DNA of 64,000 nucleotides from Mesodorylaimus sp. YZB2_4 (lineage: Eukaryota; Nematoda; Enoplea; Dorylaimida; Dorylaimidae). Of this stretch, positions 12,841 through 24,288 are shown in pieces (the stretch's first letter is position 1; every line of letters begins with the position of its first letter). The translations under genes were made by a program, and so were the position numbers. Where the stretch lies: contig JASANH010001500.1 in NCBI GenBank assembly GCA_030248295.1, positions 16,903 through 80,902 on the forward strand, read 5' to 3'. The notes beneath the pieces were generated by a model. That model saw nothing but the letters and a program-made list of their open reading frames with translations. It had not been told where the DNA came from and searched no databases.

Positions 12841-12886
<46 letters not shown>

Positions 12887-13975
12887 CAGCTGAATATGTC
12901 CAAGGCTGCCGACTGTCCAGCCTCGCCGACCGTCCAGGGTTGCCGACCAATGGTCATCTACAGTATACAAAATATAGCCCCATCTTGGGGCTGAGTAATT
13001 TTCTGCACCCACGTTCACTTTCTCCGTGTCTTCTCTGATTGTGAGACTGCCAAGCCGTCGTCGCTTCTTTTGCTAAATGGTCGGATGTACAGCATTCCTG
13101 GCGGTCGGAGATCGACATCTCCCATGGCTGGGAGGCATCAACCTCTCCGGTTGATGTTTCTTGGCCAGGTATAGCCGCGAGACTTGCCTTCCTTCAGTTG
13201 GAGCTTTTTCCTAAGAGACTTCCGTCTCGACTATCTCCCGCCTGGGTGCGCTGGTCATACAGTTTCTGCTGGCAGGAAACTGCTTCCCGCATACCATCTC
13301 TCGAACGGTCGCGATTTCACCATCTTGTCGTCTACGGGTGCGGTTGCCAATACCTCGCGTATATCCATCCTGCTCCGTCCTTATCAAGCCGAGTGTCCAT
13401 CGTAGCATTGCCATTTCCATGTGTGCAGCGGCTGCTCGTGTTTTCTGAGGGGCCAACGTTCCGATCCGCATCGAGTCATTGTGATGCACCTTTGATTTGA
13501 GGTATGTCGGCATTCTGCGTTCTGTGGTCGCACAGCGTACAGTATGAACAGTGACCTGCCTCCAATTCCGCCACGCGTTGTGGATTCTCACTTGTCAGTC
13601 TTACATCTGCCAATGTGTCTGTGTCGGCAGCTAGGCAACCTTTGCACTTTTGTAGTAGCTCTCGAAGACCGCTGCGAGTTCTGTAGGCCAGGCGAAGAGT
13701 CCATGTCGGTGTGTGTTGTATATCAGCTGTGACAGTACAGTGCTGTATAAAGAGAGGTTGATGCTCATGGAAAACACCTAATCCGATGAAGTTCCTCGAT
13801 TGCAAACAAGAAACAGCATTTGGCACTTCCTATCCAGTAAATGCAAGATCCTAAGATAAAACTGGAATTGAATGTGATCAATATGACGTTAGAGACTAGA
13901 AAATGGATTGCAGCAGAATCGTGTACGGGCGTGTGCAAGCATACTGTGGAATGAGTAAGTTTTTAATCATGGTGA
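12244..13975. repeat. Repeat-rich spacer inside the duplicated unit
   Basis: No gene is seen. It holds a C tract (12826-12885) and several dispersed repeats. One at 12600-12650 (GCCATCAAAAATT...GCGGTCGACC) recurs at 38060-38100. The stretch 12970-13030 resembles 22830-22900. The block 13110-13265, ending CGCCTGGGTGCGCTGGT, recurs near 43320-43470. The last part, 13840-13965, is nearly the same as 23110-23240 and marks the end of the tandem DEG/ENaC duplication. Confidence 0.55.
12826..12885. repeat. Long C homopolymer tract
   Basis: About 60 bp are almost pure C with few interruptions. The complementary strand is G-only and could form quadruplex structures. Length in the assembly is likely inexact. 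Confidence 0.85.
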
Positions 13976-15960
13976 TTTGTAGTCTATCAATATATGCCCC
14001 CTTGGTCAAAGTCAAAGTACTCAATATAATCCAGTACTTTGACGAATTTATCTTTATCCGGTGCTCCGCCCTCTCCGGAAATGCGGTGACGCAAGTATAC
14101 TACGCTAGGTTGCGCAAAACGGTATTTCGATAGCTTCAGTTTTAGTCCAGCATTTTCCAAAACCGACAATACTTGTCCCATGCGATCGTTGTGCTCTGTC
14201 ATGGTTTTTCCAAAAATGAGGATGTCATCAAGATAAGCGAGACATACTCCAGTGCAGTTTTCCCAAGATTTTATTCATCAGGCGCTGGAAAGTTCCCAGG
14301 GCACCTGATAAACCAAACCACATTCGAGTCGGTGGCCATTGTTCGTGATGGGTGACAAACGCTGCTCTCTCTGGCTTTCTCGCTTAACGGGACTTGGAGG
14401 TAGGCAAAAGTCTGATCCAGTTGGGTGAAGTACTTAGCTCCGGTGATAGCGTCAATCAAATCATCAATGCGTGGTATTAGGGAAACTGAAACCTTGAAAT
14501 CTTGTTGAACTTTCTGAAATCGATGCACATGCGGTATGTGGCATCTGCTTTTCGGACCATGACGATAGGACTCGCCCATGGCCTATGCTATGGGTCGATC
14601 ATACCAGCTTTCAGGTACTTTTTGCATTGTTTTTCGATCTCGGTGCGTACGACTGGAGGTACGCGATATGGCTGACAGTGTAGCGGCATGTGAGTGCCTG
14701 TATCGATGTCATACTCGATTTCATGGCCAACATCGCGATCATCTTTCGTGAACAGGTGTGGAAATTTTGCTACACCGGTGTGGAAATTCATCCTCGTCCT
14801 GTGGATCCAACGTGGGTGGATACCCAAATCTTGGATGCGTTTCTTGAGCCAAGCTTTATCCACCTCTTCCCTTGACGAGATCTCAACAGTTTCCTCAGAC
14901 GGATTTGCCACGAACAATATCTTGTCAGCTTGTGCTAACGGAAAAACTGATCCCAACTGCATATTTGCGCACATGTTGATCTGTGCAGTGGTAACGTTGC
15001 AGATTCGTACTGGAATGAGTCCCTTGTGTACTGTGACAATAATCCGGGCCGCTGTAACGGTCGTGAGGAAGTGGAAGATAAAGATAACAGCCATGTGCGT
15101 GTTTGGGTGCTTGGGGGATGGGCGTTGATTGCTTAGCCTCTCTGTCCATCTTTGTGTGTATTTGCTTGGGTTACTTTCCTTAGATCTCGAGTGGTCGTTG
15201 ATTGACCACTCGCTTAGAATGTGCGCACGGGTGCGTTGTTGACTGTACGGATGTACTTGAGTGCTCTTCTTGTGCTGCGCCTATATAAGGAGTGTTTGTG
15301 GGTGACTTAGGGGGTGTTTGGAGGGCGCTCTGGCGGAGAGCGGTCGAATAAACGGACTTCAGGCGAAGATTTGGTCTTTCTGTAGCGGCCCCAGATAGGT
15401 ATCGGGCATAACACTGCCATGACATCGTGTTTGTCTAACTGGCTCACGTATGGTTCAAACAACACTGTGATTCCGTCTGATTGTTGTACTCGGGCGTATC
15501 TGTTCGTGGTTTGAAGGTATAATCACGTTTTCAAGATTATGCACCGAACTGACTTGATCTCCAGGTGGCACGATGCCACCAATTAGGACCTTGGCTATCT
15601 CACCCAAGTCCGCAACTCTGATTTTCGAGTCGAAGATACAGTATGGATAATGGTATGGCAGATTCGCTCCAAGCAAAGTAGGCGAAGGTGATTTACCGAC
15701 CACAAGGGCTAACAATGATGCCCGATGCCCATTCATATCCAAATCGAGTACGGTTACTCCATGTGCTGCGAGTGGAATGTTGTTCGCTACGACAGGTGCG
15801 ATGTTAGTCGGTAGCAATCTATTCGCCGAGCCCTCACTCTACAAGATACGGTATGCAGTGAGCGAGATGATTGTACGACATGCGCCAGCGTCCCGTCTTG
15901 CTAATGCGTCCGGTTTTCCATTCACGCTTATCAGACTCCATGGTGTATCTCTAGCTTTCG
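13976..15960 (-). pseudogene. Ty3/Gypsy-type pol remnant: protease and reverse transcriptase
   Basis: On the minus strand the protease comes first (about 15960-15455): LISVNGK, then a DAGA motif near 15890 where retropepsins have D(S/T)GA, and LLGANLPY downstream. It is cut by an in-frame TAG at 15841-15839. A solo LTR (15415-15096) then interrupts pol. Reverse transcriptase follows: CQPYRVPPVVRTEIEKQCKK and KKYLKAGMIDP near 14600, a DFKVSVSLIPRIDDL block, LDQTFAYLQVPL, and the catalytic YLDD near 14230. Several frame changes break it. It stops soon after YLDD near 13980, so RNase H and integrase are absent. This is a dead, truncated copy. Confidence 0.8.
15096..15415 (+). mobile_element. Solo LTR inserted in the Gypsy pol remnant
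   Basis: A 320-bp block interrupts pol between protease and reverse transcriptase. The six bases GCCATG flank it on both sides (15090-15095 and 15416-15421), as a target-site duplication would. The pol frame is continuous in phase across the two flanks once the block and one repeat are set aside. The block has TATATAAG at 15283-15290 and AATAAA at 15347-15352, both on the plus strand, the usual order in an LTR promoter and polyadenylation site. Its ends (TG...CT) are not the standard TG...CA, so the exact border may shift by a base or two. Confidence 0.65.
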
Positions 15961-18555
15961 GTTTATCGACGAGTGCTACTTCGTATTCATATTTCCTAGG
16001 GACTGGCTGTTTCATAGAATCCCAGCGCCGTCCATTCACACCCGAGTATACATTTCCCACTATCATATCACCCAATGATGAAAAATTCTCTGGTACATGA
16101 GACCATGCTGCTTCGGGGTCAGAATTTCTGTTCAGCTGCGGTGCTGAGGCGTAAACGGATGCAGGCTTTTTCATAACTGGCGTACTCTCATCGCCTGAAT
16201 CTGGGGGGGGCGGTTTTCTTTGTCGTGCTTTTATATAGCCATACACGAGACAAGCACTATATCCAAACAAAACTAAGACGATAAGCACAACCGCGACGTT
16301 GATGGCTCATTGCAATGGGCCAGATAGAACGACATTGACAGCGTCTGCTAAAGAGTGTAGGCTTCCCGACCAGATCGTCAAGGGGGGCGTTGGCGGCTCC
16401 CTGCAGTGCATTTCCTATTCCGGCTCCCAGCCCAGCTAGCGCACGGTAGACTGTATCTGGGTCAAAGGACATTTTTTCATCAAAGGGTGGAGTTGCTTCT
16501 CCATGTGATGGGAACGGAAAGCATTATTGCGTAACATTTGGATCGTGGTATTCATTCCGACAGGTAACTTTTTAAACAATCTGGGAGCATCTAAAATAAG
16601 TTCTTTGAAAGGCAAGTGTGCTGCGATCAAGAATGGCCGCTGCTTCACGGGCGCGGTGGCATCTTTATATCTTTATAGTGCCATTCATTGTTTACCTTAT
16701 GTAAACCCATCGGCCTAGATATACATGGAGTCGAGTGTGCAACTGGTGACAGTTCTCTTGCACTTGGTACAGTAAACCATAAGCGGTCCTCTGCTTTGAC
16801 TGGCACTTCAGCGTAACACGTGTTACCTACTCGGTAGTCCCAGTATTTCTTTGCAGCATCGACCTGTTGGCAGGCCTAAATCATCAATGCATCGCCAGCG
16901 TATGCTGCTTGTATATCTTCTCGCTGAAATAGCGCACGGGCACCCAAGGTTGGGTCCAGACGTAACAGCTGCCAAAGCATGTCTAGCTGCATTCGTGCTG
17001 TGCGACAAAGTTCACGCCATACGTTTTCAAAAACCTGCTGGTTCATTTTCATCAGCATACTTTCCAGATACTTCAACTTAGCATTGACCGGATCGGGTCC
17101 GTTTTCGACGTCTGCTCTCAGATCAGCATCCTGGATCTCGAGTTCATGGCTTTGGAGCACAAGAATTGCCTTAACCTGATTCGGTATCAGAGCCCTTGCT
17201 TAGCTCCGTGCAATTTACTTTTCTCACACAAGGAAACACGTTTACCGATAGTCAAGGCGGATTTCAACTCCTCAATCACAACGTGAGGGTACATAATTGA
17301 CATATTATACACGCCTTTTCTCTCCAGCATACATCTGGGTTGCAATATAGCAGTGCTATTCCAAACAATCGTGCTGGCGGGTAGGATACAACTTCCGGTG
17401 CGTAATGAACATATAGTGATATCTTCAAGATCGCTAGTCATGTGCTCTCCGTCCTTGGTGGCAGCGGTGGCGAATTCTAGAAAGAAATTTGTGGTGGCGA
17501 ACTTTTGTGTGTAGCAAAGCCATGTGTCTACGTTCATCTTGTTGTCGGTGCCCCATAACCCCTTGAATTTTACTCAAAGATTTTCCATTATATTCCTTCA
17601 ATTGCCAGGCCCGGTAAGACACGGATAACTACGGATTTTTCCTCGGTCTCATCTCTCAGAATGCTTTTGGTTCCCCAGAAACCCTGATACGTTTTCATGG
17701 TTCGGGTCCGCGGAAAACATCTCACTGCCTCAGTACGGATAAGGTCGGTCCTAGGGACCCAGACTTCCCCGCTCACGATTTCTACCTTCTGATACATTTG
17801 TGTAGACAGTTCGCAAGTAACGGATTTGGGAACTTCGGCGGGAAAACTTCCTCTTCCCGAAACGCACAGAAAAACGGTTGAGCAGTGATTCCAGGCAAGA
17901 CCCACTATACGCTTATCAAACTGAACAAACCCAAAGAAGGTTTAACCTTCACATACCATTGCTGAGCCGGTGGACTCCTTGGGTCGCAGCTCTCGGTCTC
18001 CCAATGGTGGGTCAGCATTTCGCGCGTACGGGCGATGTGCGGAAATTCGTTTTCATTTTCAGCCGCCATATTGAGTAGCAAGTCGTGAGCCACCCCAGTC
18101 ACACTAACATCCTTCTCGCCGAGTTCTTCCGACAGCTCGCAAACACTCTCCTCGGTCTCGATGGTGACTTGGACGCCATTGACCAAGATACCCCTCAAAC
18201 GCGTGACTACGGAACGAATCGGCTGCTCATTTTCCTTCACTTGCCGCTTTTTGCTTTTTTCGGGGAAACTATTCTCATCCGCAATCAAACGTCGTTTTTC
18301 CGATATCTTTATGGGAGATGTGGTTTGATCGACCGTTTGGGTAGTTGTTTGGCAATGTACGTATGTGTTGACCTCAATGATTCCTTGACGATTCCGTGGC
18401 TTTGGGCGCGAGATGGTCGCTGATTCATCATCTAATCTGACTTGCCCTTTTTCTATCAGGTTTTCGGCTTCGAGCGCATTCTCGAACACGATAAAGACGG
18501 TTTTCAATGCCTTGGCCGCCTTGGTTCCTATTTTGCTTGCCAAAAGTACATGCAT
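15950..18555 (-). pseudogene. Broken envelope-like region, gB-like class III fusogen type
   Basis: Minus-strand open segments lie at 18555-17905, 17905-17588, 17537-17187, 17160-16876, 16648-16436 and 16472-16257, then a hydrophobic span at about 16288-16229 (LIVLVLFGYSACLVYGYI) with a Lys/Pro-rich tail. Stops and frame changes separate them. The 17160-16876 segment has a coiled stretch, then VWRELCRTARMQLDMLWQLL, and ends near AYAGDALMI before a cysteine; the spacing is like the helical core of herpesvirus glycoprotein B. Glycine-rich GLGAGIGNALQGAAN before the membrane span also fits. Some animal retroelements (for example Tas of Ascaris) are reported with gB-like envelopes. The first segment (18555-17905) is unassigned. 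The gB match is by eye. It is broken and not expected to make protein. Confidence 0.45.
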
Positions 18556-20031
18556 GCATTAGTACATGCATAGTATCTTGTATAAAATGTTGTACGGTGT
18601 AGGATGTCCTTTATGAGCTTATTTTGAGAAATTCTATAGATAAGGAGTGGTCTGAATCGACAAGATTGCCTCTTTGTTTGAACTAGGACAGATTATTACA
18701 ATGCATGTACCAATACCATAGGTGACTCAATTTGTACAAGAATTGTGTACAAGAAGTTTGGTGTAATTAGAATGTGGACCTCGGTTGTAACAGCTGGCGA
18801 CTGGCGCCGGGACGGACGGATGAAGATAGGAATAAATGTGTCGTGCTGTAATCAGTGGTCTGGATGTCCTTAGTTTGCGTTTACTTGGTAGGAACGGCTC
18901 AGATAATTAGTTTGTTTGTGTCTAGAGTGACTGTCTATATAAGGACAAGTCCGCGCTTGGATTGGAGTTCGCCATTCGGGTTGTCTCCTTGGACGGCCTC
19001 TCTCCTCTTGCTCTTATGAATAAAGAAGGGGAAAAGACGAGTTGCGTACCTTCGAGGTAGGAAGGTCCAGTGAACCTAACCGAGTAGGTTTACCCATCGT
19101 GATACAAACTCTTGGCGAGCAAAGGTCTCCACTTTTCTTCATTCAGATGCCACACGCAAGGCCGGCAGGAATTAAGCGCTGACCACTGCTGAGAAGCTCC
19201 AGATGGGTCCAACATTTTGCGGAGAGCTTTCTTTTGCACCTACTGCAAAACCGATTATATGTTGGTTGGAGGCGCCCTCAGATCACGCATTGTATGCATT
19301 GTGAGAGATGTATTTTGTGTATTTTTCAATAAGAATGATTGAAATTAAAGAAACCACCGTACCTTCACGTTACCTCGATCAGCAGTTTTGATGGCACCAA
19401 GCTATGCTCTGGGAATAAGCCGTGTTAGCCTGTCACAAGGCACATTCATATTTGATCCAAAATAAACAACAAACGAAGGTCATCAGCTAGCTACATACAG
19501 CTTCAATGCCAGTACGTGGTCAGTGGACCGAGAGGTAGAGTTAACTCGCGATATAATCCTTTGTGACACCAAGTTGGTTCATGGACGGGTTTGCTCATTG
19601 GTGGACAGTCCTCAGCACAGAATTCGACTACTGCAGATCGAACGGGAAAACGGTTAGTCTCTCTTCCTAAAATAACAAAACGAGCTGACCCTTAGCTATG
19701 AAGAGTGAGAGGCTAACACCGCCGCCCGAAGACCAGCCGCCCTAAGCCATTCCTAACCACTTTCACCATACCCTGGCTTGGCTGCCGCAACTGGACAAAA
19801 ATACTGCGACTGAGAGCTTTTAACGCGAATACTGATCGTGAGTCCAGACGAAAAGACTCGTCAGACGCGCGGAGATTCAAATTCTTTGCTCATCTCCTCT
19901 CAACTCAGTTTGATAATTGGTTGTCTCCTTCACATCTCACAAAGATCCTTTCTTACAGTCCCATAAATCTTACAGTCATTCATATTTGAAGAGACAACCG
20001 CGTCCCCAAATCCAAACGACCGCTCAAAACG
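18556..20031. other. Intergenic; LTR-like fragment near 18.9-19.1 kb
   Basis: No gene is seen. TATATAAG at 18936-18943 and AATAAA at 19019-19024, on the plus strand, look like an LTR promoter and polyadenylation signal. TTGGCGAGCAAAGG near 19111 could be a primer-binding site. Its orientation is opposite to the neighbouring Gypsy remnant, so it is probably a separate element. From about 19480 the sequence resembles the upstream region of the first DEG/ENaC gene. Confidence 0.35.
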
Positions 20032-22174
20032 ATGGCGAACCAGTCGGCACCATCAGCGACTGAAGGCCCTGGGCACGACGAATCAAATCAAGGTCGTCCC
20101 TTCGATGTGTTTGTTGAAAATGTCAGCATTGCGGGTTTACAAGAAGCTTTCGGCAAACGATCACAACGGTTTGATAAGTATCTGTTCCGACTGGCACTTT
20201 TGCTAGCCATCTTCGGCATTGTCCATCAGTCTTACACCATCATCCAGAGTTACCATCAAAACGAGGCTGGAGTGTTTCACGACTTTGAGCTCTTTGGCCA
20301 AAAGCCGCCGTTCCCCAACGTGACCATATGCGGACCAGAAATTATCAAATCCAGTGTTCTCAAACAGTTGATTCTGGAGAATGAAAACGGCAGAAACCTG
20401 TTTCGTGATCAGGCTAGATTGGATCGAGCGGTGAAAAGGCTGAAAACACAATTCTCCTATACGCTCAGGGGTAATTCTTTCACACGGTCTGATATAAACA
20501 TCGCCCGACTGGCAGACACCAGGAAAGGACGGGAGAAGGGGATACTCGAGAGTTTTAAGATGTTGTATCCGACCTGCGCAGAGATGTTCTCCGCGTGCAA
20601 ATATGATTTCGAAGAATTCGATTGCTGCGACGTGGCGGAATTGCTGTTGTTCGATGAAAGGATATGTTATCAGTTCGGGGTAAGTAGTCAAGATAATGGT
20701 GCAGCACTGAGACTTTGAAGTGCTGGTAGGCTGCCATACAAGTGCTATATATGCACATTGTATGTGTGGTGTATCACTCCCCTTCCGTCTGTCTCACTGC
20801 ACCACAGACAATACGGTATGATTTAGCTGGAAAAAATGCAGTCTTCATCAGCTGGCGCCTCTAAGGCGGACGACCCTGTCCATATGGACCAAAGTGGATT
20901 CTCGGTCCGGGCGCATATCGATTGGCAGGACGTCATATATTGGGACGAGGTGGCCATCGATGGCTTCAACATATTTGTTGGCGCCCTCCCGTCGCCCTGG
21001 TCGAATCCCCTGGCCATCCCGTCAGATATGGACGCTCTGATCGTGCTCTCTCCTGCCCAGAGACTGACCGAACTAGCCGACTGTCTCTCGCCAGAAGCAA
21101 ACCTCCCCAGCTTCAAGTTTGCCAGCTATTACGACCCGTACGGAGTGGGGTGCATATGCGACAGTTTGACACACAGTCTTGAGAAGAGATATGGCTGCGC
21201 CCTGCCTGGATTGAGTTATCAACCCAACAATGACACTGCACTGTGCACGGTAGAACAGCTCATCGGGCTGCGAATGGTATTGAATGAAGGGATCTTCAAT
21301 AAGGACACAGAGATGGGCCCATTCTCTCATCCATCAGAAACTTTGCTGGTATGTGCTGCGAGCTTTAATTTTTAAATTTCCAGTCAAATTACGTTTCGAG
21401 CAATAAGGTTCATCAAAAGCAACGAGCGTCTAATTTGAAGGAGATATTGTAAGATGACTTCTTACTGTTGTTCCGAGCCAGGTTATACTCTTAAGTTGTG
21501 CGCAAACGTAGCAAGGGTGGCAGAGAACGCAATTGAAGGACGGACACTGTTGTGCCGCGGTGGTGCATTGATTTGGCGTTGTCACCCATATTTTTTGGTG
21601 GCGGGCATCGTCCCAGGTTCACTCTTCGTCAGAGGTCTATTTGTAAACCACGAACCCTCTAAACAGGAAGGGACGTGATAAGGGCATAGTCGGGAGTTCA
21701 AGATTTTACATCCCCACTAACTTGTAGGGTGACTCCCCAACATGTGGTGCTATGAGTGGAGTGACAGAAGCCACGGTACATGCATGAACCTACGGTACAT
21801 TATAGCGCAATACTGGTCGACTGGCATTCAGCAAGTGCCCTCCACTCTGCACCCATTACATCTACGACATCATTTCCGCCAGCTATGCGTCCATACACGA
21901 CAGAAAGTCGAGCCGTACCTGGGGTTCGTCGTACCAGCCCGAGTCCTGGAGTCACATCAGAATCTTCTTTTTAACGATAGGATACCATGCGCATTCTGAG
22001 AAGCCAGCCAATCCAGTGTACATGGCCATGTGCGAGGTAGGGGGTGTACTAGGCGTGTATGCAGGACTGTCCATGGTGGCATTGTGGGAAGTATTGGCCT
22101 ATGGTATTTTGGTTTGTGCTAACTGGAAAAGAAGACCGGTTCGTGTGGGTGACACAGATATTGCTCCGGGCTAA
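20032..22174 (+). CDS. DEG/ENaC sodium channel, copy 2
   Basis: Exons are 20032-20679, 20827-21348 and 21806-22174, phase 0, 512 residues with the same exon lengths as copy 1 (intron 2 is shorter, 457 bp). All family marks are kept: FVENVSIAGLQEAF, TM1, FPNVTICGPEI, KCPPLCTHYIYD and the TM2 motif GGVLGVYAGLSMVALWE. The front about 1.28 kb, including intron 1, is nearly identical to copy 1, while the end of exon 2 (MVLNEGIFNKDTE against MIINGEIFNEDAE), intron 2 and exon 3 differ clearly. The frame is intact throughout, so it is likely functional. Tandem copies may form heteromeric channels; that is inference. Confidence 0.9.
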
Positions 22175-23383
22175 TGTTTTCAATTCACAGGGGTTAAGAT
22201 AGATAGCACTCACGGTATACCTGCACTACCCTTACAATTTTAATGTGTGCACTGCTGCGTATGGCACACCAGAAATACAGCTTTTGTGTTTTTTGAGATT
22301 TTTGCGAACAATTATTTACATACTCTAAAGAAATGTTTGAGTGTTTGTTGTATGTGGTTTGGGTACAGAAGGGCAAAAAACGTAAAAATAAAGTCCTGTA
22401 GCAAAGATTTATTAAAACCTGACAATTTACAGTACGGCACGAATGAACTACTCTTCCAAGAGCAGCCGAAGCAAACCAATTTTTGGGAAAGCATTGCTAA
22501 TCTGTTTTTGATAAGAGTCCCTTGGAGTAAACGCACATTTCACCCAACCAAACGTTATACATGGAAATGTGCAATGAGGGGGGGGGGGGGGTTCTTGACG
22601 TGTATGCCAGCTTGTCGATGAATTGGCGCATGGCGCGTATTTTAGTTTGTGTGGTGTCTGGAAAAGGAGTAGGGGTCCGCCTGTGATGCAGCCATATGCT
22701 AATTTTTTGCTTGTCATATAGGATATTCACATACAAGATGATGGAATCGCGGCTGAGATGGCTCAGTGATGCGCAGAGACCTGGATTCAGTATCCCATAC
22801 AGCGACGGAACTAACCGACCATGTAGTCCGACCTTGGGGCTGGGTCAGCTTTTCTTCACTCACGTGGACTTACGTTCACTTTACCATGTCTTCTCTGCGA
22901 GTGCCCAGCCTCTGCTTCTATGGTCTGCCCACATGAAGAAAATTAGAGAGCAGAAGTTTTACCACTTATCTGTTCCAAGCTGACAAACATTGACTGCCAA
23001 CCCTTCTGCGACGAAATTTCTTAGAGTTTCGTATTTCTGTGCAATAAGTACAAGCAGAAAACACACCCCGGGAAACAATTGGGATTGCTGAACTTGATTG
23101 AAGCTCCTAGTAAATGCAAGATCCTAAGATAAAACTGGAATTGAATGTGATCGATATGACCTTAGAGACCAGAAAATGCATTGCAGCAGAATCGTGTACG
23201 GGCGTGTGTAAGCATACTGTGGAATGAGTAAATTTTGGATTAGGCCACAAGGGTTTTATTGACCAAATAAGTCTACATGACCAAATTACAGCCAATCAGC
23301 ACTTCAACGTGTGCAATGCAGTGCAATAAAGCGCGAAGCATCGAGACAACGCTATCCCATCCGTCATCTCATATCGATCGCGT
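22175..23383. other. 3' flank of DEG/ENaC copy 2, duplicated spacer
   Basis: This matches the flank of copy 1 in patches: a TACTCTAAAGAAAT stretch (22320 and 12382), the TTGGGGCTG block (22835 and 12983) and the 130-bp end (23110-23240 and 13845-13965). A G tract lies at 22579-22590. No coding sequence is seen. Confidence 0.5.
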
Positions 23384-23920
23384 TCAGGCCCTTTCTTCAT
23401 CCATGATCATATCGAGAAAGGGCGGTGCCGCGTGCAAGGTGGTCGGTGGTGGTTGAAGGGAGCTAATCGGCGTCCTGCTCGTGGGTGGCAACGAACGGTA
23501 TAAGGCGGCATCCGCGGCCAGGTCGCTCGGGCTCCTTACCAGTGGTGAGTTCTTGGAATCCCCTGTAGTAGTCGTCAGGCCAACAGCTGCACTGCTGTCG
23601 TACTGAAACGGCAGAAAGACTTGTTGTTTTGTTCTTTAAGACTTTGAGACCCATTTGAAAATGATCAAGCAGATAGGATCAGCAGCACTTACGCTATGAC
23701 TGCGGAACAGCTTGCCACCGTCATTTTTCGAGTGCAGGGATCTAAGAGTCCCTTTTGCATCGTCCACTTTCACGCCGGCATTCGTTTCACCCTCGCAACA
23801 CATACAATTCAAGAGTGTAATTACGGCTGCAGCGATGACCAATACGAAACTTGCAATCACTCCCGTTCCAACAGCCGCCAGAATGCTGTCGTTCTCGCCT
23901 GGCGCCATCAATGGAGCCAT
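23384..23920 (-). CDS. Small single-pass membrane protein A, unknown family
   Basis: Exons are 23920-23693 and 23602-23384, phase 0, 148 residues. I do not recognise the family. Seen: a short N-terminus (MAPLMAPGENDS), one hydrophobic span (VGTGVIASFVLVIAAAVITL) ending in a cysteine cluster LLNCMCC suited to palmitoylation, then a long hydrophilic tail. The second exon has DSSAAVGLTTT, TPISSLQPPPTTLHAAPPF and an acidic end. The gene at 42033-42631 has the same two-exon layout and shares these blocks, so the frame is under selection. The likely topology is outside-N, cytoplasmic proline-rich tail. It is divergent from ASH1, with 368 bp between the two ATGs. The start at 23920 aligns with the paralogue. 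Confidence 0.75.
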
Positions 23921-24010
23921 TTCCCGCACGCCACTGATTCTTACACTGGCTACTCCCTTTTGGGTGCGCTAGAAACCCAACTGCCTCGGTGTAGTGTAAG
24001 CCACCACATG

Positions 24011-24060
24011 TCCGCGTTGATTGGCTAGGACTAAATTCGATTAGCCAATCAACTCGCGGA
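24011..24060. promoter_or_regulatory. Inverted CCAAT-box pair in a shared promoter
   Basis: TCCGCGTTGATTGGCTA (24011-24027) and TAGCCAATCAACTCGCGGA (24042-24060) form an inverted repeat with a 14-base gap. Each arm has a CCAAT box, one facing each way. It sits between the divergent starts of membrane protein A and ASH1, as expected for NF-Y sites in a bidirectional promoter. Single CCAAT and ATTGG boxes also lie upstream of the paralogue (near 42725 and 42795). Confidence 0.55.
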
Positions 24061-24288
24061 GCGTAGCTCCGCCCTGATGTCTGCTAGGCGCGGGTAAATG
24101 GCATCCTATCGCTGTTTCGTAGTTTGCAATGCCCGCCCTCCCTTTCGTTTGAGCGGGAAGGTTTTTCGGGGGCGGAGCGGCGACGCTGCTAATCCTTATT
24201 TGTTGGTGCAGTATATTATCGATTTTATAATATTTGTGTTTATGTGAATTCTTTAGGATTCTGTTGACACTGCCAACAATTACTATAT

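Noticed and set aside
12643-13038. Poly-Pro or poly-Gly open frames over the C tract
   Set aside because: They arise from a homopolymer, appear on both strands, and have no domain outside the run.
18556-19130. The 5' LTR of the Gypsy remnant
   Set aside because: TATA and AATAAA order are on the plus strand, opposite to the element, and no matching copy is at its other end.
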